Source of the DNA: DATILI01 sp035476635
GTDB taxonomy: Bacteria; Pseudomonadota; Gammaproteobacteria; Burkholderiales; Burkholderiaceae_C
NCBI GenBank assembly: GCA_035476635.1
Contig: DATILI010000221.1
Span: 1-44,003 of the forward strand
DNA: 44,003 bases
Direction of reading: 5' to 3'
The notes beneath the pieces are model-generated. The model worked only from the letters and a program-made list of their open reading frames with translations, did no database searches and had not been told where the DNA came from. Numbering within the stretch: the first letter of the stretch is position 1; every line of letters begins with the position of its first letter. This document shows positions 7,827 through 15,924 of this stretch, piece after piece. The translations under genes and the position numbers were made by a program.

Positions 7827-8276
7827 CTAGCGGCGCAGCATGTGAAAGTCCAGCAGCCGCGTTGCGATCACCGTCTCGGCCAGGAAGCACAGCAGCGCCA
7901 GCAGGAAGCAAACCACGCCGGCAAGAAAGCTGCCGACGGCAAAGCGGTTGATCTGGAAGGCCGTGGTCTCGCCCAGGAACAGCACGATGATGGTCACGCC
8001 GATCAGGAAGGCGCAGCTCGTCAGCAGCGCGATGCAGCCGTTGGCCAGGCGGCCGCGAAAGCGCAGGTCCCCCAGCTCGGCATAGGCCCGCTGCAGCGCG
8101 GCCTCGTCGCTCGTGTCGCGGGCCCGGTCTTCCACCGTGCGGGCGCGGTCGATGATGCGCGCCAGCCGGCCGGCCACGGCGCCGATCATGCCGGACACCG
8201 CCGTCAGCAGGAACACCGGCGCCACGGCCAGCTGGATGCCGTGCGTCACGGCGCTGGCGTCGAGGGGAAAAGCCAT
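7827..8276 (-). CDS. DUF2721 family membrane protein
   Basis: A 149-residue inner-membrane protein with three hydrophobic segments: one near residues 10-32 (VAPVFLLTAVSGMIGAVAG) and two in the second half, with a charged cytoplasmic stretch RLARIIDRARTVEDRARDT between them. The layout and the RxxRIIDRxR block match DUF2721; no function is known. The ATG at 8276 follows AAAGG by eight nt, while a longer reading (MGAVFF...) has no ribosome site. It is divergent from the exonuclease gene, with ~106 nt between them. No operon partner is visible. Confidence 0.8.
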   Translation of the reverse strand: MAFPLDASAVTHGIQLAVAPVFLLTAVSGMIGAVAGRLARIIDRARTVEDRARDTSDEAALQRAYAELGDLRFRGRLANGCIALLTSCAFLIGVTIIVLFLGETTAFQINRFAVGSFLAGVVCFLLALLCFLAETVIATRLLDFHMLRR

Positions 8277-8382
8277 GGCTTGCACCTTTGCAATGATGAG
8301 AAAGAAGACGGCGCCCATTATTGACCACAGGCCGGCGCCCGATTTGCGTGCCGGGTTATCCTGCGCACCATTCGCCTGAACC

Positions 8383-8979
8383 ATGCACACCACCCACATC
8401 ACGCCTTCCAAGGAGCAGATCGCGCTGCTCGATCCGTTCGACCGCCTGGGCCTGGACCGCATCGCGCTGGTGGCCACCAAGCGGCAGGCCGAACAAGCCC
8501 GCGACGAACTGGCGAGCGCGCAAGTCTGGGGCTTCGACACCGAATCGAAACCCACCTTTGCCAAGAACGAAGTGTCCGAGGGTCCGCACATCGTGCAGCT
8601 GTCCACGCTGGAAAAGGCCTATGTGTTCCAGCTGCATGACCCGGACTGCCGTCTCGTGGCGGCGGCACTTCTGGCCCTGCCCGGCGCCACCAAGGCCGGC
8701 TTCGGCCTGGGCGACGACCGCAAGCGCATCGCCTCCAAGCTGGGCGTGGAGCCCGAGGGCGTGCTGGACCTCAACACCGTATTCCGCCAACGCGGCTGGC
8801 GCAAGGACATGGGCGTCAAGGGCGCGGTGGCGGTACTGTTCAACCAGCGGTTCATCAAGTCGCGCAAGGCCACCACATCCAACTGGGCCAACCAGCGCCT
8901 GACGGAAGCGCAACTCGTCTACGCGGCCAACGATGCCTATGCCGCGCTGCGCGTGTACTACGCGCTGGGCCTGGCGTGA
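8383..8979 (+). CDS. 3'-5' exonuclease, RNase D/DEDDy type
   Basis: A 198-residue single-domain DEDDy exonuclease. Exo I is WGFDTESKP (D52, E54), Exo II is the AGFGLGDD region (D111/D112) and Exo III is Y180-A-A-N-D184, where the Tyr defines the DEDDy class; all catalytic positions are filled. RNase D itself has added HRDC domains, which are missing here, so this is the stand-alone form similar to the WRN-exo/EXD2 group. Its substrate (RNA or DNA ends) cannot be told from sequence. The last codon and stop overlap the start of the downstream transporter by 4 nt (GTGA). Confidence 0.88.
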   Translation: MHTTHITPSKEQIALLDPFDRLGLDRIALVATKRQAEQARDELASAQVWGFDTESKPTFAKNEVSEGPHIVQLSTLEKAYVFQLHDPDCRLVAAALLALPGATKAGFGLGDDRKRIASKLGVEPEGVLDLNTVFRQRGWRKDMGVKGAVAVLFNQRFIKSRKATTSNWANQRLTEAQLVYAANDAYAALRVYYALGLA

Positions 8980-10196
8980 GCGTCAAGCCCTGGCAGGTGG
9001 CGGCGGCCGGGATGGTTTCCCTCGCTGTGGCGATGGGCATCGGCCGCTTTGCCTTCACGCCCCTGTTGCCGATGATGCTGGCCGACGGCGTGATCAATCT
9101 CGCTACCGCCAGCTGGCTGGCCAGCGCCAACTACCTCGGCTACCTGGTAGGCGCGCTGCTGTGCATGCTGCAGCCCTGGATCTGGCGCAGGCTGGGCAAC
9201 CCGGCGCCCTTGAAAGGCCCGGCCTGGGTGCGCGGCGGGCTGGTGGCCACGGGGCTGTTGACCATCGGGATGGCGGTGCACTGGAGTGCCGCCTGGCCGG
9301 TGCTGCGCTTCGCCGCGGGGGTGGCCAGTGCCGTGGTGTTCGTCTACACCTCGGGCTGGTGCCTGGGCCAGCTCGCGCGGCTGAAGGTACCGGCCATGGG
9401 CGCGCTGATCTACACCGGCCCGGGCATCGGCATCGCACTCAGCGGCATAGCGGCCAGCGGCATGGTGGCCCTCGAATGGTCGGCCGCCGCGGGCTGGATC
9501 ATCTTTGGCGTGCTGGCGGCGGCACTCACGGTCCTGGTCTGGCCGGTGTTCAGGCCTGCGAGCGACCTGCCCGCAACCACCCCCGCTGCCGCTGCAGCCA
9601 CCGGCACAAGCGCACTGCGGCCGCATGGGCGCGCAGAAATCGCACTGCTGGCGCTGGCCTACGGCATCGCCGGCTTCGGCTACATCATCACCGCCACCTT
9701 CTTGCCGGTGATCGCGCGCCAGGCCCTGCCCGGCTCGGCCTGGCTCGACTTGTTCTGGCCGCTGTTCGGCATGGGGGTGATCGGGGGCGCACTGCTGGCC
9801 TCGCGGCTGGCCGTGGCCGTGGACCTGCGCTGGATGCTGGTGGGCTGCTACCTGGTCCAGGCGCTGGGCATTTGCGCGAGCCTGGTAAGCCCCAGCCTCG
9901 CCGGCTTCGCCTTCGGCAGCCTGCTCCTGGGCCTGCCGTTCACCGCCATCACCTTCTTCGCGATGCAGGAGGTGCGACGCCTGCGGCCGGCACAAACCGC
10001 AAGCACCATGGGCCTGCTGACGGCCGTGTACGGCCTGGGCCAGATCGTCGGCCCGCCGCTCGCTGCCGCCCTGCTGGCGCGCAGCCGCACGCCGGGTGAG
10101 GGGTTCACGCTGTCGCTGGAGATCGCCGCGGCAGCGCTGCTGGTCGGGGCTGCGATCTACGCGCTGATGTCGCAGAGGTATCCCGCGAAAACCTAG
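8976..10196 (+). CDS. YbfB/YjiJ family MFS transporter
   Basis: A 406-residue major facilitator with about 12 hydrophobic helices. The N-terminus, with AMGIGRFAFTPLLPMM in helix 1 and ATASWLASANYLGYLVGAL in helix 2, is the signature of the YbfB/YjiJ family (former DUF1228). Translation begins at a GTG that overlaps the exonuclease stop, so the two are translationally coupled, though no functional link is obvious. Substrate unknown. The gene ends in the CTAG shared with the convergent hydrolase stop. Confidence 0.9.
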   Translation: MSVKPWQVAAAGMVSLAVAMGIGRFAFTPLLPMMLADGVINLATASWLASANYLGYLVGALLCMLQPWIWRRLGNPAPLKGPAWVRGGLVATGLLTIGMAVHWSAAWPVLRFAAGVASAVVFVYTSGWCLGQLARLKVPAMGALIYTGPGIGIALSGIAASGMVALEWSAAAGWIIFGVLAAALTVLVWPVFRPASDLPATTPAAAAATGTSALRPHGRAEIALLALAYGIAGFGYIITATFLPVIARQALPGSAWLDLFWPLFGMGVIGGALLASRLAVAVDLRWMLVGCYLVQALGICASLVSPSLAGFAFGSLLLGLPFTAITFFAMQEVRRLRPAQTASTMGLLTAVYGLGQIVGPPLAAALLARSRTPGEGFTLSLEIAAAALLVGAAIYALMSQRYPAKT

Positions 10197-10984
10197 CCGG
10201 CTTTCGCGTTCATGAAGCGCAGCGCAGCATCCGCAAAAGCGCCGGGCAACTCCACCATGGGGTAGTGGCCGCAATCGAGCTCCAGATACTGTCCGCCCGG
10301 CAGCGCGGCGGCGAGCGCTTGCGCGGTGGGCGCGTCGATCAATGGATCCAGCGCGCCGTACACAAGCAGCGACGGTGCCTTCACTTTGGCCACCAGGCCG
10401 CCCAGGTCCGCATCGCGCAGCACGGCACAGCAAGCCGCGTACCCACTCGGATCGGTTTGCGTGAACACGGTTTTCAGCGTTGCCACGAATGGCGCGCAAC
10501 CAAGCTGGCAGGCCGGCGAGAACATGCGCGCGACCATCGCCGCCGCCAACGGCGCCATCCCCTGCGTCAACGCGGTTTGCGCGCGCTGGTCCCAGCCGCC
10601 CGGCGGAGGTGCCAGCCGGAGCGCCGCGCTGCACAGCACCAGCGCATCGATGCACTGCGGCGCAGTGGCCGCGGCCTGGATTGCAACCATCGCGCCCAGC
10701 GACACGCCGCCCACGCTGAAGCGGGAAATTCCCAGCGCCGAAGTCAGGGCCAGCAGGTCATCCGCAAGCTGCGGCAAGCTGCACTCACCGGCTGGCAATT
10801 CGCTCCCGCCATGGCCTCGCAGGTCATAGCGCAGCACATGGAAATGCTGCGCCAGCGCGGGCAGGACCAGATCCCAGATGCAATGGTCGGCGCCGATGGG
10901 ATGGGCCAGCACCAGCGCGGGCAATCCAGGCCGCCCTTCAAGACGGAAGTAGTGGCGGGTTTTCCCGATCCGAAGCGTTGGCAT
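10193..10984 (-). CDS. Alpha/beta hydrolase, 3-oxoadipate enol-lactonase (PcaD)-like
   Basis: A 263-residue alpha/beta-fold hydrolase. It has LAHPIGADHCIWD (oxyanion region), YDLRGHGGSELP, the nucleophile elbow GGVSLGA with Ser95, an acid in YGALDPLID and a catalytic His in DCGHYPMVE. The overall pattern is that of PcaD enol-lactonases and meta-cleavage product hydrolases. It is the last gene of the nine-gene minus-strand run that begins with a binding protein at 18219, 27 nt after the LivF-type gene, so it probably acts on a product of the Rieske oxygenase pathway or on an esterified substrate. The assignment to enol-lactone is tentative because no other ketoadipate genes are present. Confidence 0.85.
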   Translation of the reverse strand: MPTLRIGKTRHYFRLEGRPGLPALVLAHPIGADHCIWDLVLPALAQHFHVLRYDLRGHGGSELPAGECSLPQLADDLLALTSALGISRFSVGGVSLGAMVAIQAAATAPQCIDALVLCSAALRLAPPPGGWDQRAQTALTQGMAPLAAAMVARMFSPACQLGCAPFVATLKTVFTQTDPSGYAACCAVLRDADLGGLVAKVKAPSLLVYGALDPLIDAPTAQALAAALPGGQYLELDCGHYPMVELPGAFADAALRFMNAKAG

Positions 10985-11011
10985 ATCAGGGTTCCTGGGT
11001 TCAAGTTCTTG

Positions 11012-11719
11012 TCAGTGATTGCGCAGCGACACCAGCGATTCCAGCAACTCGCGCTGGCGCAGCAGGTCGGCTGCGGCACCGAGGTAGCGCTGGCGGCCCC
11101 GGTCCAATACCAGCGCCTGGTCGGAAAGTTCCAGCGCCTGCACCGCGTGCTGCTCCACCAGCACGATCGTCATCCCGTCCTCGTCGCGCAGGCGCCGGAT
11201 GGCGCTGGCCAGTTCGTGCACGATGATCGGGGCCAATCCCTCGAAGGGTTCGTCCAGCAGCAGCAGCACCGGGTTCAGCATCAAGGCACGGGCAATCGCC
11301 AGCATCTGCTGCTCGCCGCCCGAGAGCTGGTTGCCATAGTTGCCCTCACGTTCCTGAAGTCGCGGAAACATCGCGTAGATCCGCGCCAGCGTCCAGCGGC
11401 CCGGCCGGTGCGTAGACACCAGGTTTTCCCGCACCGTCAGCGAAGGGAAGATGGCGCGCTCCTGTGGCACCCAGCCGATACCCGCCTGCGCGTACGCATG
11501 GGGCTGGCTGCGATTCAGCGACCCGCCACGAAACCGCACCTCGCCCGCAAACCGCCGCGTATGCCCCATCAGCGAAGCAATCAGCGTGGTCTTGCCAACG
11601 CCGTTTCGCCCCAGCAAGGCAAGCGTCTGGCCAGCGGCAAGCTCCAGGGAAATGCCCTCCAGCACCACCGCCGCACCGTAGCCGCTGCGCAGGCCCTGCA
11701 CCTCCAGCAATGCGCTCAT
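11012..11719 (-). CDS. LivF-type ABC transporter ATP-binding protein (HAAT family)
   Basis: A 235-residue ATPase of the branched-chain amino-acid/urea/carboxylate (HAAT) importer class. Walker A is GRNGVGKT (37-44), the signature is LSGGEQQ and Walker B is LLLLDEP followed by FEGLAP, the last typical of LivF. The ATG at 11719 overlaps the LivG-type stop by 4 nt. It works with the LivG-type subunit on the cytoplasmic face of the LivHM permease. Because the operon also encodes a Rieske oxygenase, the imported solute is more likely an aromatic or other organic acid than leucine. Confidence 0.93.
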   Translation of the reverse strand: MSALLEVQGLRSGYGAAVVLEGISLELAAGQTLALLGRNGVGKTTLIASLMGHTRRFAGEVRFRGGSLNRSQPHAYAQAGIGWVPQERAIFPSLTVRENLVSTHRPGRWTLARIYAMFPRLQEREGNYGNQLSGGEQQMLAIARALMLNPVLLLLDEPFEGLAPIIVHELASAIRRLRDEDGMTIVLVEQHAVQALELSDQALVLDRGRQRYLGAAADLLRQRELLESLVSLRNH

Positions 11720-12471
11720 ACTGCATGTCCTCCGAGATAGACCTCGCGCACGCGCGCATCGTTGGCCACTTCCGAAGGGGTTCCTTCGAGCAGCAGCGCG
11801 CCGGCCACCAGCACCGTGATGCGCTGGGCAAAGCGGAACACCAGCTCCATGTCGTGCTCGATCAGCAGCACGCTGATGTCCGCCGGCAACTGCGCCAGCG
11901 TATCGAACATGTCGGCGCTTTCTCCCTCCGGAATGCCGGCGGCGGGTTCGTCCAGCAGCAACACCTTGGGGTCGCTCACCAGCGCCAGGGCAATCTCGAC
12001 CAGCCGTTGCCGGCCGTAGGCCAGTTCGCCGATCGGTCGATCGGCTTGCGCCACCAGCCCCAGTTGGCACAGAACCTCCTCCGCGCGCTCGGCGGCCCGC
12101 CGGCGCTTGTACAGCGGCACGAGGCAACGCGTCAGCCAGTCGGCGTGATGCGACTGGCAGGCCGCCAGCATCACCGCCTCGCGCACTCGCAACTGTGGAA
12201 ACAGCGCATTGATTTGAAACGTGCGCGAGAGGCCCCGTCGCACACGCCGGTGCGCCGCCATCGCAGTGACGTCTTCACCCTGCAGCAGTACCTGGCCCGA
12301 GGACGGTTGCAAGCTGCCGGTCAGAAGATTGATCAGCGTGGTCTTGCCCGCGCCGTTGGGCCCGATCAGCGCCTGGCGGGCGCCCACTGGCAAACTGAAG
12401 CTGACCGAATCGGTGACCTTGAGCCCGCCGAAGCTCTTGCACAGCTTGCGGATTTCCAGTGCGGGGTTCAT
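11716..12471 (-). CDS. LivG-type ABC transporter ATP-binding protein (HAAT family)
   Basis: A 251-residue ATPase with Walker A GPNGAGKT (37-44), FQINALFPQLRVREAVM after the Q-loop, the degenerate signature LAYGRQRLVEIA normal for LivG, and Walker B VLLLDEPAAGIPEGE. The length fits the family. It overlaps both neighbours by 4 nt, so livM-, livG- and livF-type genes form one coupled unit. The partner ATPase is the gene ending at 11012 and the permease is formed by the products of the two genes upstream. Confidence 0.93.
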   Translation of the reverse strand: MNPALEIRKLCKSFGGLKVTDSVSFSLPVGARQALIGPNGAGKTTLINLLTGSLQPSSGQVLLQGEDVTAMAAHRRVRRGLSRTFQINALFPQLRVREAVMLAACQSHHADWLTRCLVPLYKRRRAAERAEEVLCQLGLVAQADRPIGELAYGRQRLVEIALALVSDPKVLLLDEPAAGIPEGESADMFDTLAQLPADISVLLIEHDMELVFRFAQRITVLVAGALLLEGTPSEVANDARVREVYLGGHAV

Positions 12472-13442
12472 TCGGGCCTCCCTTGGTCCAGTGTTGCGAA
12501 GCGCTGGCGCAGCGCCGACAAGCCGCCGAGCACGCCATTGGGCACGAACAGCACCAGCAGGATGAGCAACAGGCCCAGCCAGAAATTCCAATACTGCGGC
12601 GCCACGGCGGACAGCTTCTCGTGCGCAACCAGGTATACGGCGGCGCCGGCAAAGCCGCCCCAGCGCAGGCCGACGCCACCGACGATCAGGATCACCAGGA
12701 TCTCGGCCGACTTGGCAAAACTGAAGATGTCCAGCCCGACGAACTGCGTGGTGTGCGCCATCAGCGCCCCGGCCGTGCCGGCCAGCGCCGCTGCCAGGAA
12801 GTAGATCCCGCTCAACCGGGCCGGCACGTTGATGCCCATGGCGGTGGCGCGCCGCGCCTGGTCGTGGATCGCGCGCAGCGAAACACCCAGCTCCGAGCCC
12901 AGGACCACGCGCGTCAACAGCACGACCAGCAGCACGACCGCCAGCACGTACAGGTAGCCGGTGCGGCCCAGCATGTCGAAAGTCCAGAGTCCCAGCACCG
13001 GCCCCATGACAATGCCCTGCAGCCCGTCCGCGCCACCGGTCAGTCCACCGGCCCGGTTCGCGGCCTCGTAGAGCAAGAGGCTGAAGCCCAGTGTCACCAT
13101 CAGGCGGGACAAGTCCGATCCGCGCACCACCAGCGGCGACGACAGCAAGCCGGCGAGCCCCGCGATCGCACTCGCCAGCACCAATCCGATCACCGGGTCG
13201 GGCGTCAGGTGCTTGGACAGCAGGCCCGCCGCATAGGCACCGATGCCGAAGAACGCGGCGTGGCCCAGCGAGACCAGGCCCGCGACCCCGAGGATCAGGT
13301 CCAGCGAGAGTGCGAACAGGCCGGTGATCAGGATGTGTGTCAGCAACAGCAAATGGTTGGCAACCAGCCAGGGCAGCGCGATGGCGATGGCGGTGGTGGT
13401 GGCGACAACGATGGCAGCGCCGAATCTCAGGCGATGGTTCAT
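12468..13442 (-). CDS. LivM-type ABC transporter permease (HAAT family)
   Basis: A 324-residue inner-membrane permease with 8-10 hydrophobic segments. The family motifs SLGHAAFFGIGAYAAG and the cytoplasmic coupling region SLRAIHDQARRATAMGINV are clear. It pairs with the LivH-type subunit as a heterodimeric channel. Start and stop each overlap the neighbouring genes by 4 nt. No unusual insertion or truncation is seen. The ligand is set by the binding protein at 17041-18219. Confidence 0.93.
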   Translation of the reverse strand: MNHRLRFGAAIVVATTTAIAIALPWLVANHLLLLTHILITGLFALSLDLILGVAGLVSLGHAAFFGIGAYAAGLLSKHLTPDPVIGLVLASAIAGLAGLLSSPLVVRGSDLSRLMVTLGFSLLLYEAANRAGGLTGGADGLQGIVMGPVLGLWTFDMLGRTGYLYVLAVVLLVVLLTRVVLGSELGVSLRAIHDQARRATAMGINVPARLSGIYFLAAALAGTAGALMAHTTQFVGLDIFSFAKSAEILVILIVGGVGLRWGGFAGAAVYLVAHEKLSAVAPQYWNFWLGLLLILLVLFVPNGVLGGLSALRQRFATLDQGRPE

Positions 13443-14302
13443 GCCGCCCTCCCCTTCAATCCATTCGGAAACAGCAGCAGCGACACCATCATGAGGACGT
13501 ACACCACGAATGCACCGGCCTCTGGCAGGTAGTACTTGCCGGCCACGTCGGCGATGCCCACGCCCAGTGCGGCATACAGGGTGCCGAGCACGGAGCCCGT
13601 TCCGCCCACCACGACGACGAGCAGGCAATAGATCAGGTACTTGATGGGAAAGCCCGGGTCCAGGCCGAACACCTCGACACCCAATGCGCCGCCCATGCCC
13701 GCCAGTGCGCTGCCAGCGGCAAACACCAGCCGGAACAGCAGGTGCACGCGGATGCCCATGCTGGCAGCGACCTTCTGGTTGTCCACCGCCGCGCGGATCT
13801 GCGCGCCGGCGCGGGTTCTCTCCAACGCATACAGGACGGCCAGCGCCACCGCCAGGCCGACGCCCACCGTCAGCAGCCGGTAGCGGGAAAACTCGAACGG
13901 GCCCACAGCCCAACGGCCGCGCAGGCCATCCGGGATGTCCACTGCCTGCTGGCCCGGCCCGAAGGTGAATGTCGCCACCGACATGGCAACAAAAATCAAG
14001 CCCACCGTCATCAGCACCTGGGCCAGCGGCTTGGCCCGGTACAGCGGGCGGTACACCAGCGATTCGAGCACCAGCCCGAGCAGGCCGGCAACCAGCGCCG
14101 CGCCTGCCACCGCCGCCGCAAAGGGAAAGTGAAGGCTGCTGGCCAGCGTCACCAGCGCATAGCCGCCCACCATCGCGAAGGCTGCGTGCGCCAGGTTCAC
14201 GAAACCCATCAGGCCCATCGTGACCGACAAGCCCACCGCGAGCAAGAACAGCAGCATGCCGTAGGCCGCGCCGTCGAACAGAACACCGATCAAGTTAACC
14301 AT
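13439..14302 (-). CDS. LivH-type ABC transporter permease (HAAT family)
   Basis: A 287-residue inner-membrane permease. It starts with the LivH-like segment DGAAYGMLLFLLAVGLSVTMG and carries FVNLAHAAFAMVGGYA and the EAA-like coupling loop RAAVDNQKVAASMGI. A good ribosome site (AGGAAAG) precedes the ATG at 14302, and the gene follows the ferredoxin reductase by only 24 nt, so importer and oxygenase genes share a transcript. It overlaps the LivM-type gene by 4 nt. Confidence 0.93.
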   Translation of the reverse strand: MVNLIGVLFDGAAYGMLLFLLAVGLSVTMGLMGFVNLAHAAFAMVGGYALVTLASSLHFPFAAAVAGAALVAGLLGLVLESLVYRPLYRAKPLAQVLMTVGLIFVAMSVATFTFGPGQQAVDIPDGLRGRWAVGPFEFSRYRLLTVGVGLAVALAVLYALERTRAGAQIRAAVDNQKVAASMGIRVHLLFRLVFAAGSALAGMGGALGVEVFGLDPGFPIKYLIYCLLVVVVGGTGSVLGTLYAALGVGIADVAGKYYLPEAGAFVVYVLMMVSLLLFPNGLKGRAA

Positions 14303-14326
14303 GTTGGACTTTCCTGCGGAACGTGT

Positions 14327-15565
14327 TCAAGGCGTCGCCATGGCCTGGCACGCGGCCAGGATGTCGCGCAAAGGCATGGCGGGGTCTGACACCGCGGCAC
14401 TGTCCAGCGGGCTGCGCGTGGCCAGAATCCGTTTGAGCACCGACATTTCGCGGCCGCTGTCGACGCAGACCGCACCGACCAGGCGCTCGCCGCCGTCCAG
14501 GCCGAGCAGCGTGAAGCTATTTGCACTGGCGCCCGGCCGGCGCCAGACCTGCGTGACGCGCTGAAAGCTGCCGAGCACCTGCAGGTTTGTCTGGTATTGG
14601 TCGGACCAGAACCAGGGAATTTCGTCGAACACCAGCGGCTTGCCAGCCGCCGTGCTCCCGGCTGCGGCCGCCTGCCGGTCGGCGATCTGCCAGGACTCCA
14701 CGCGCACGCATTCGTTGAGTGCCGGATTGAAATGCCGCGTCACCTCGCCGGCGGCGAACACGTTCGCGTCCTCGGTGCGGCCGCTCTCGTCGACGACGAT
14801 GCCGTCCTCCACCCGCAAGCCGGCGGCGGTGGCCAGTTCGGTGTTGGGCGTGACGCCCACCCCCGCCACGACACAGTCGGCCATGAACACGCCCGCATTG
14901 GTCACCACCCGCAGCGCGTTGTCACAGCGCTGGATCGACGTGATCTGGATGCCGTACAGCACATCCACGCCATGCCGGCCATGCAACTGCCCGATCCAGT
15001 CGGAGATCTCCATCGGCACGCTGCGCCCCATCAGGCGGGCGCCCGCCTCCAGCACGGTGACCTGCACGCCCATGGCGCGCGCCGAAGAGGCCAGCTCCAG
15101 GCCGATCACGCCGCCGCCCACGACCACCAGCGAGGCCGCACGCGCCAGTTCCGCGCGAATCGCCTGCGCATCCTGCGCCGTGCGCAGCACCTGGACGCAG
15201 CCATGGTCGATGTCCGGCCCCACCAGGCGGCGTGGCCGCGAGCCCGTGGCGAGCACCAGCTTGTCGTAGGCCAGCGGCCGGCCCTGCTGCAGAACCACCT
15301 GGCCGGCTTCACGGTCGATGTGCGTGACCGCCCGCCCTGTCAGCAGCGCGATGTTCGCGGCATCGAACCACGGCATCGGCCTGACCAGCAGGCGATCGAA
15401 GTCCCAGCGGTCCTGGAGAAATGCCTTGGACAGCGGTGGACGCGAATAGGGCGCCATCGGCTCGTCGCCGACCAGGGTGATGCGCGCCAGCGGATCGGCC
15501 TTGCGCGCGGCCTCGGCGGCGCGCAAGCCCGCCAAGCCAGCGCCGACAATGATCATTTCGGTCAT
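14327..15565 (-). CDS. FAD-dependent ferredoxin reductase of a Rieske oxygenase (BphA4/ThcD type)
   Basis: A 412-residue pyridine-nucleotide-disulphide-oxidoreductase-fold protein that moves electrons from NADH to a ferredoxin. The FAD-binding GAGLAG motif is near residue 8, the NAD-binding VVVGGGVIGLELA follows mid-chain, and GVGVTPNTELA and the FAD-contacting DANVFAAGEV precede the C-terminal dimerisation/ferredoxin-docking domain with PWFWSDQYQTNLQ. The ATG at 15565 has GAGGGG upstream. It follows the Rieske ferredoxin gene by 7 nt. This is the reductase of the three-component oxygenase here, of the glutathione-reductase type rather than the flavodoxin-reductase (VanB) type. Confidence 0.93.
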   Translation of the reverse strand: MTEMIIVGAGLAGLRAAEAARKADPLARITLVGDEPMAPYSRPPLSKAFLQDRWDFDRLLVRPMPWFDAANIALLTGRAVTHIDREAGQVVLQQGRPLAYDKLVLATGSRPRRLVGPDIDHGCVQVLRTAQDAQAIRAELARAASLVVVGGGVIGLELASSARAMGVQVTVLEAGARLMGRSVPMEISDWIGQLHGRHGVDVLYGIQITSIQRCDNALRVVTNAGVFMADCVVAGVGVTPNTELATAAGLRVEDGIVVDESGRTEDANVFAAGEVTRHFNPALNECVRVESWQIADRQAAAAGSTAAGKPLVFDEIPWFWSDQYQTNLQVLGSFQRVTQVWRRPGASANSFTLLGLDGGERLVGAVCVDSGREMSVLKRILATRSPLDSAAVSDPAMPLRDILAACQAMATP

Positions 15566-15572
15566 ACGCCCC

Positions 15573-15914
15573 TCACCGGTCCACACACAGGCCCACCATC
15601 ACCCGGCCGCGCACGATGCGTACCGGAAAGGTCTTGAGGTCGTGCTCGGCCATGGGCCCGAAGCACTTGCCGCTGCGGATGTCAAAACAGGCCTGGTGCA
15701 AGGGGCACTCGATCTTGCCGCCCTCGACAAAGCCGCCGGACAGCAGCGCGAATTCGTGCGTGCAGACATCCGACAGCGCATGAATGGCCTCGCCGAGCCG
15801 GTACAGGCCCACGGGAATGTCCGCGATCTTGACACTGCGGGGTTCATCGGCATGCACCTCGGCTTCGGCGCAGGCGTCGTGCCAGACGAACGGGAGTTCG
15901 GAGAAGTCGGGCAT
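15573..15914 (-). CDS. Rieske [2Fe-2S] ferredoxin of a ring-hydroxylating oxygenase
   Basis: A 113-residue soluble ferredoxin. The Rieske cluster ligands are C51-T-H53 and C70-P-L-H73, in the contexts DVCTHEFALL and ECPLHQACFD; the length and the TFPVRI stretch match BphA3/NdoA-type ferredoxins. It would carry electrons from the FAD reductase downstream to the oxygenase upstream. The ATG at 15914 sits 10 nt after the oxygenase stop. No signal peptide; cytoplasmic. Confidence 0.93.
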   Translation of the reverse strand: MPDFSELPFVWHDACAEAEVHADEPRSVKIADIPVGLYRLGEAIHALSDVCTHEFALLSGGFVEGGKIECPLHQACFDIRSGKCFGPMAEHDLKTFPVRIVRGRVMVGLCVDR

Positions 15915-15924
15915 GGCTGGCCCC

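Noticed and set aside
11012..14302. Reading the LivHMGF-type genes as a leucine/isoleucine/valine importer
   Set aside because: Operon context with a Rieske oxygenase and a NahR-like regulator makes an organic acid more likely; the Liv names here mean family only.
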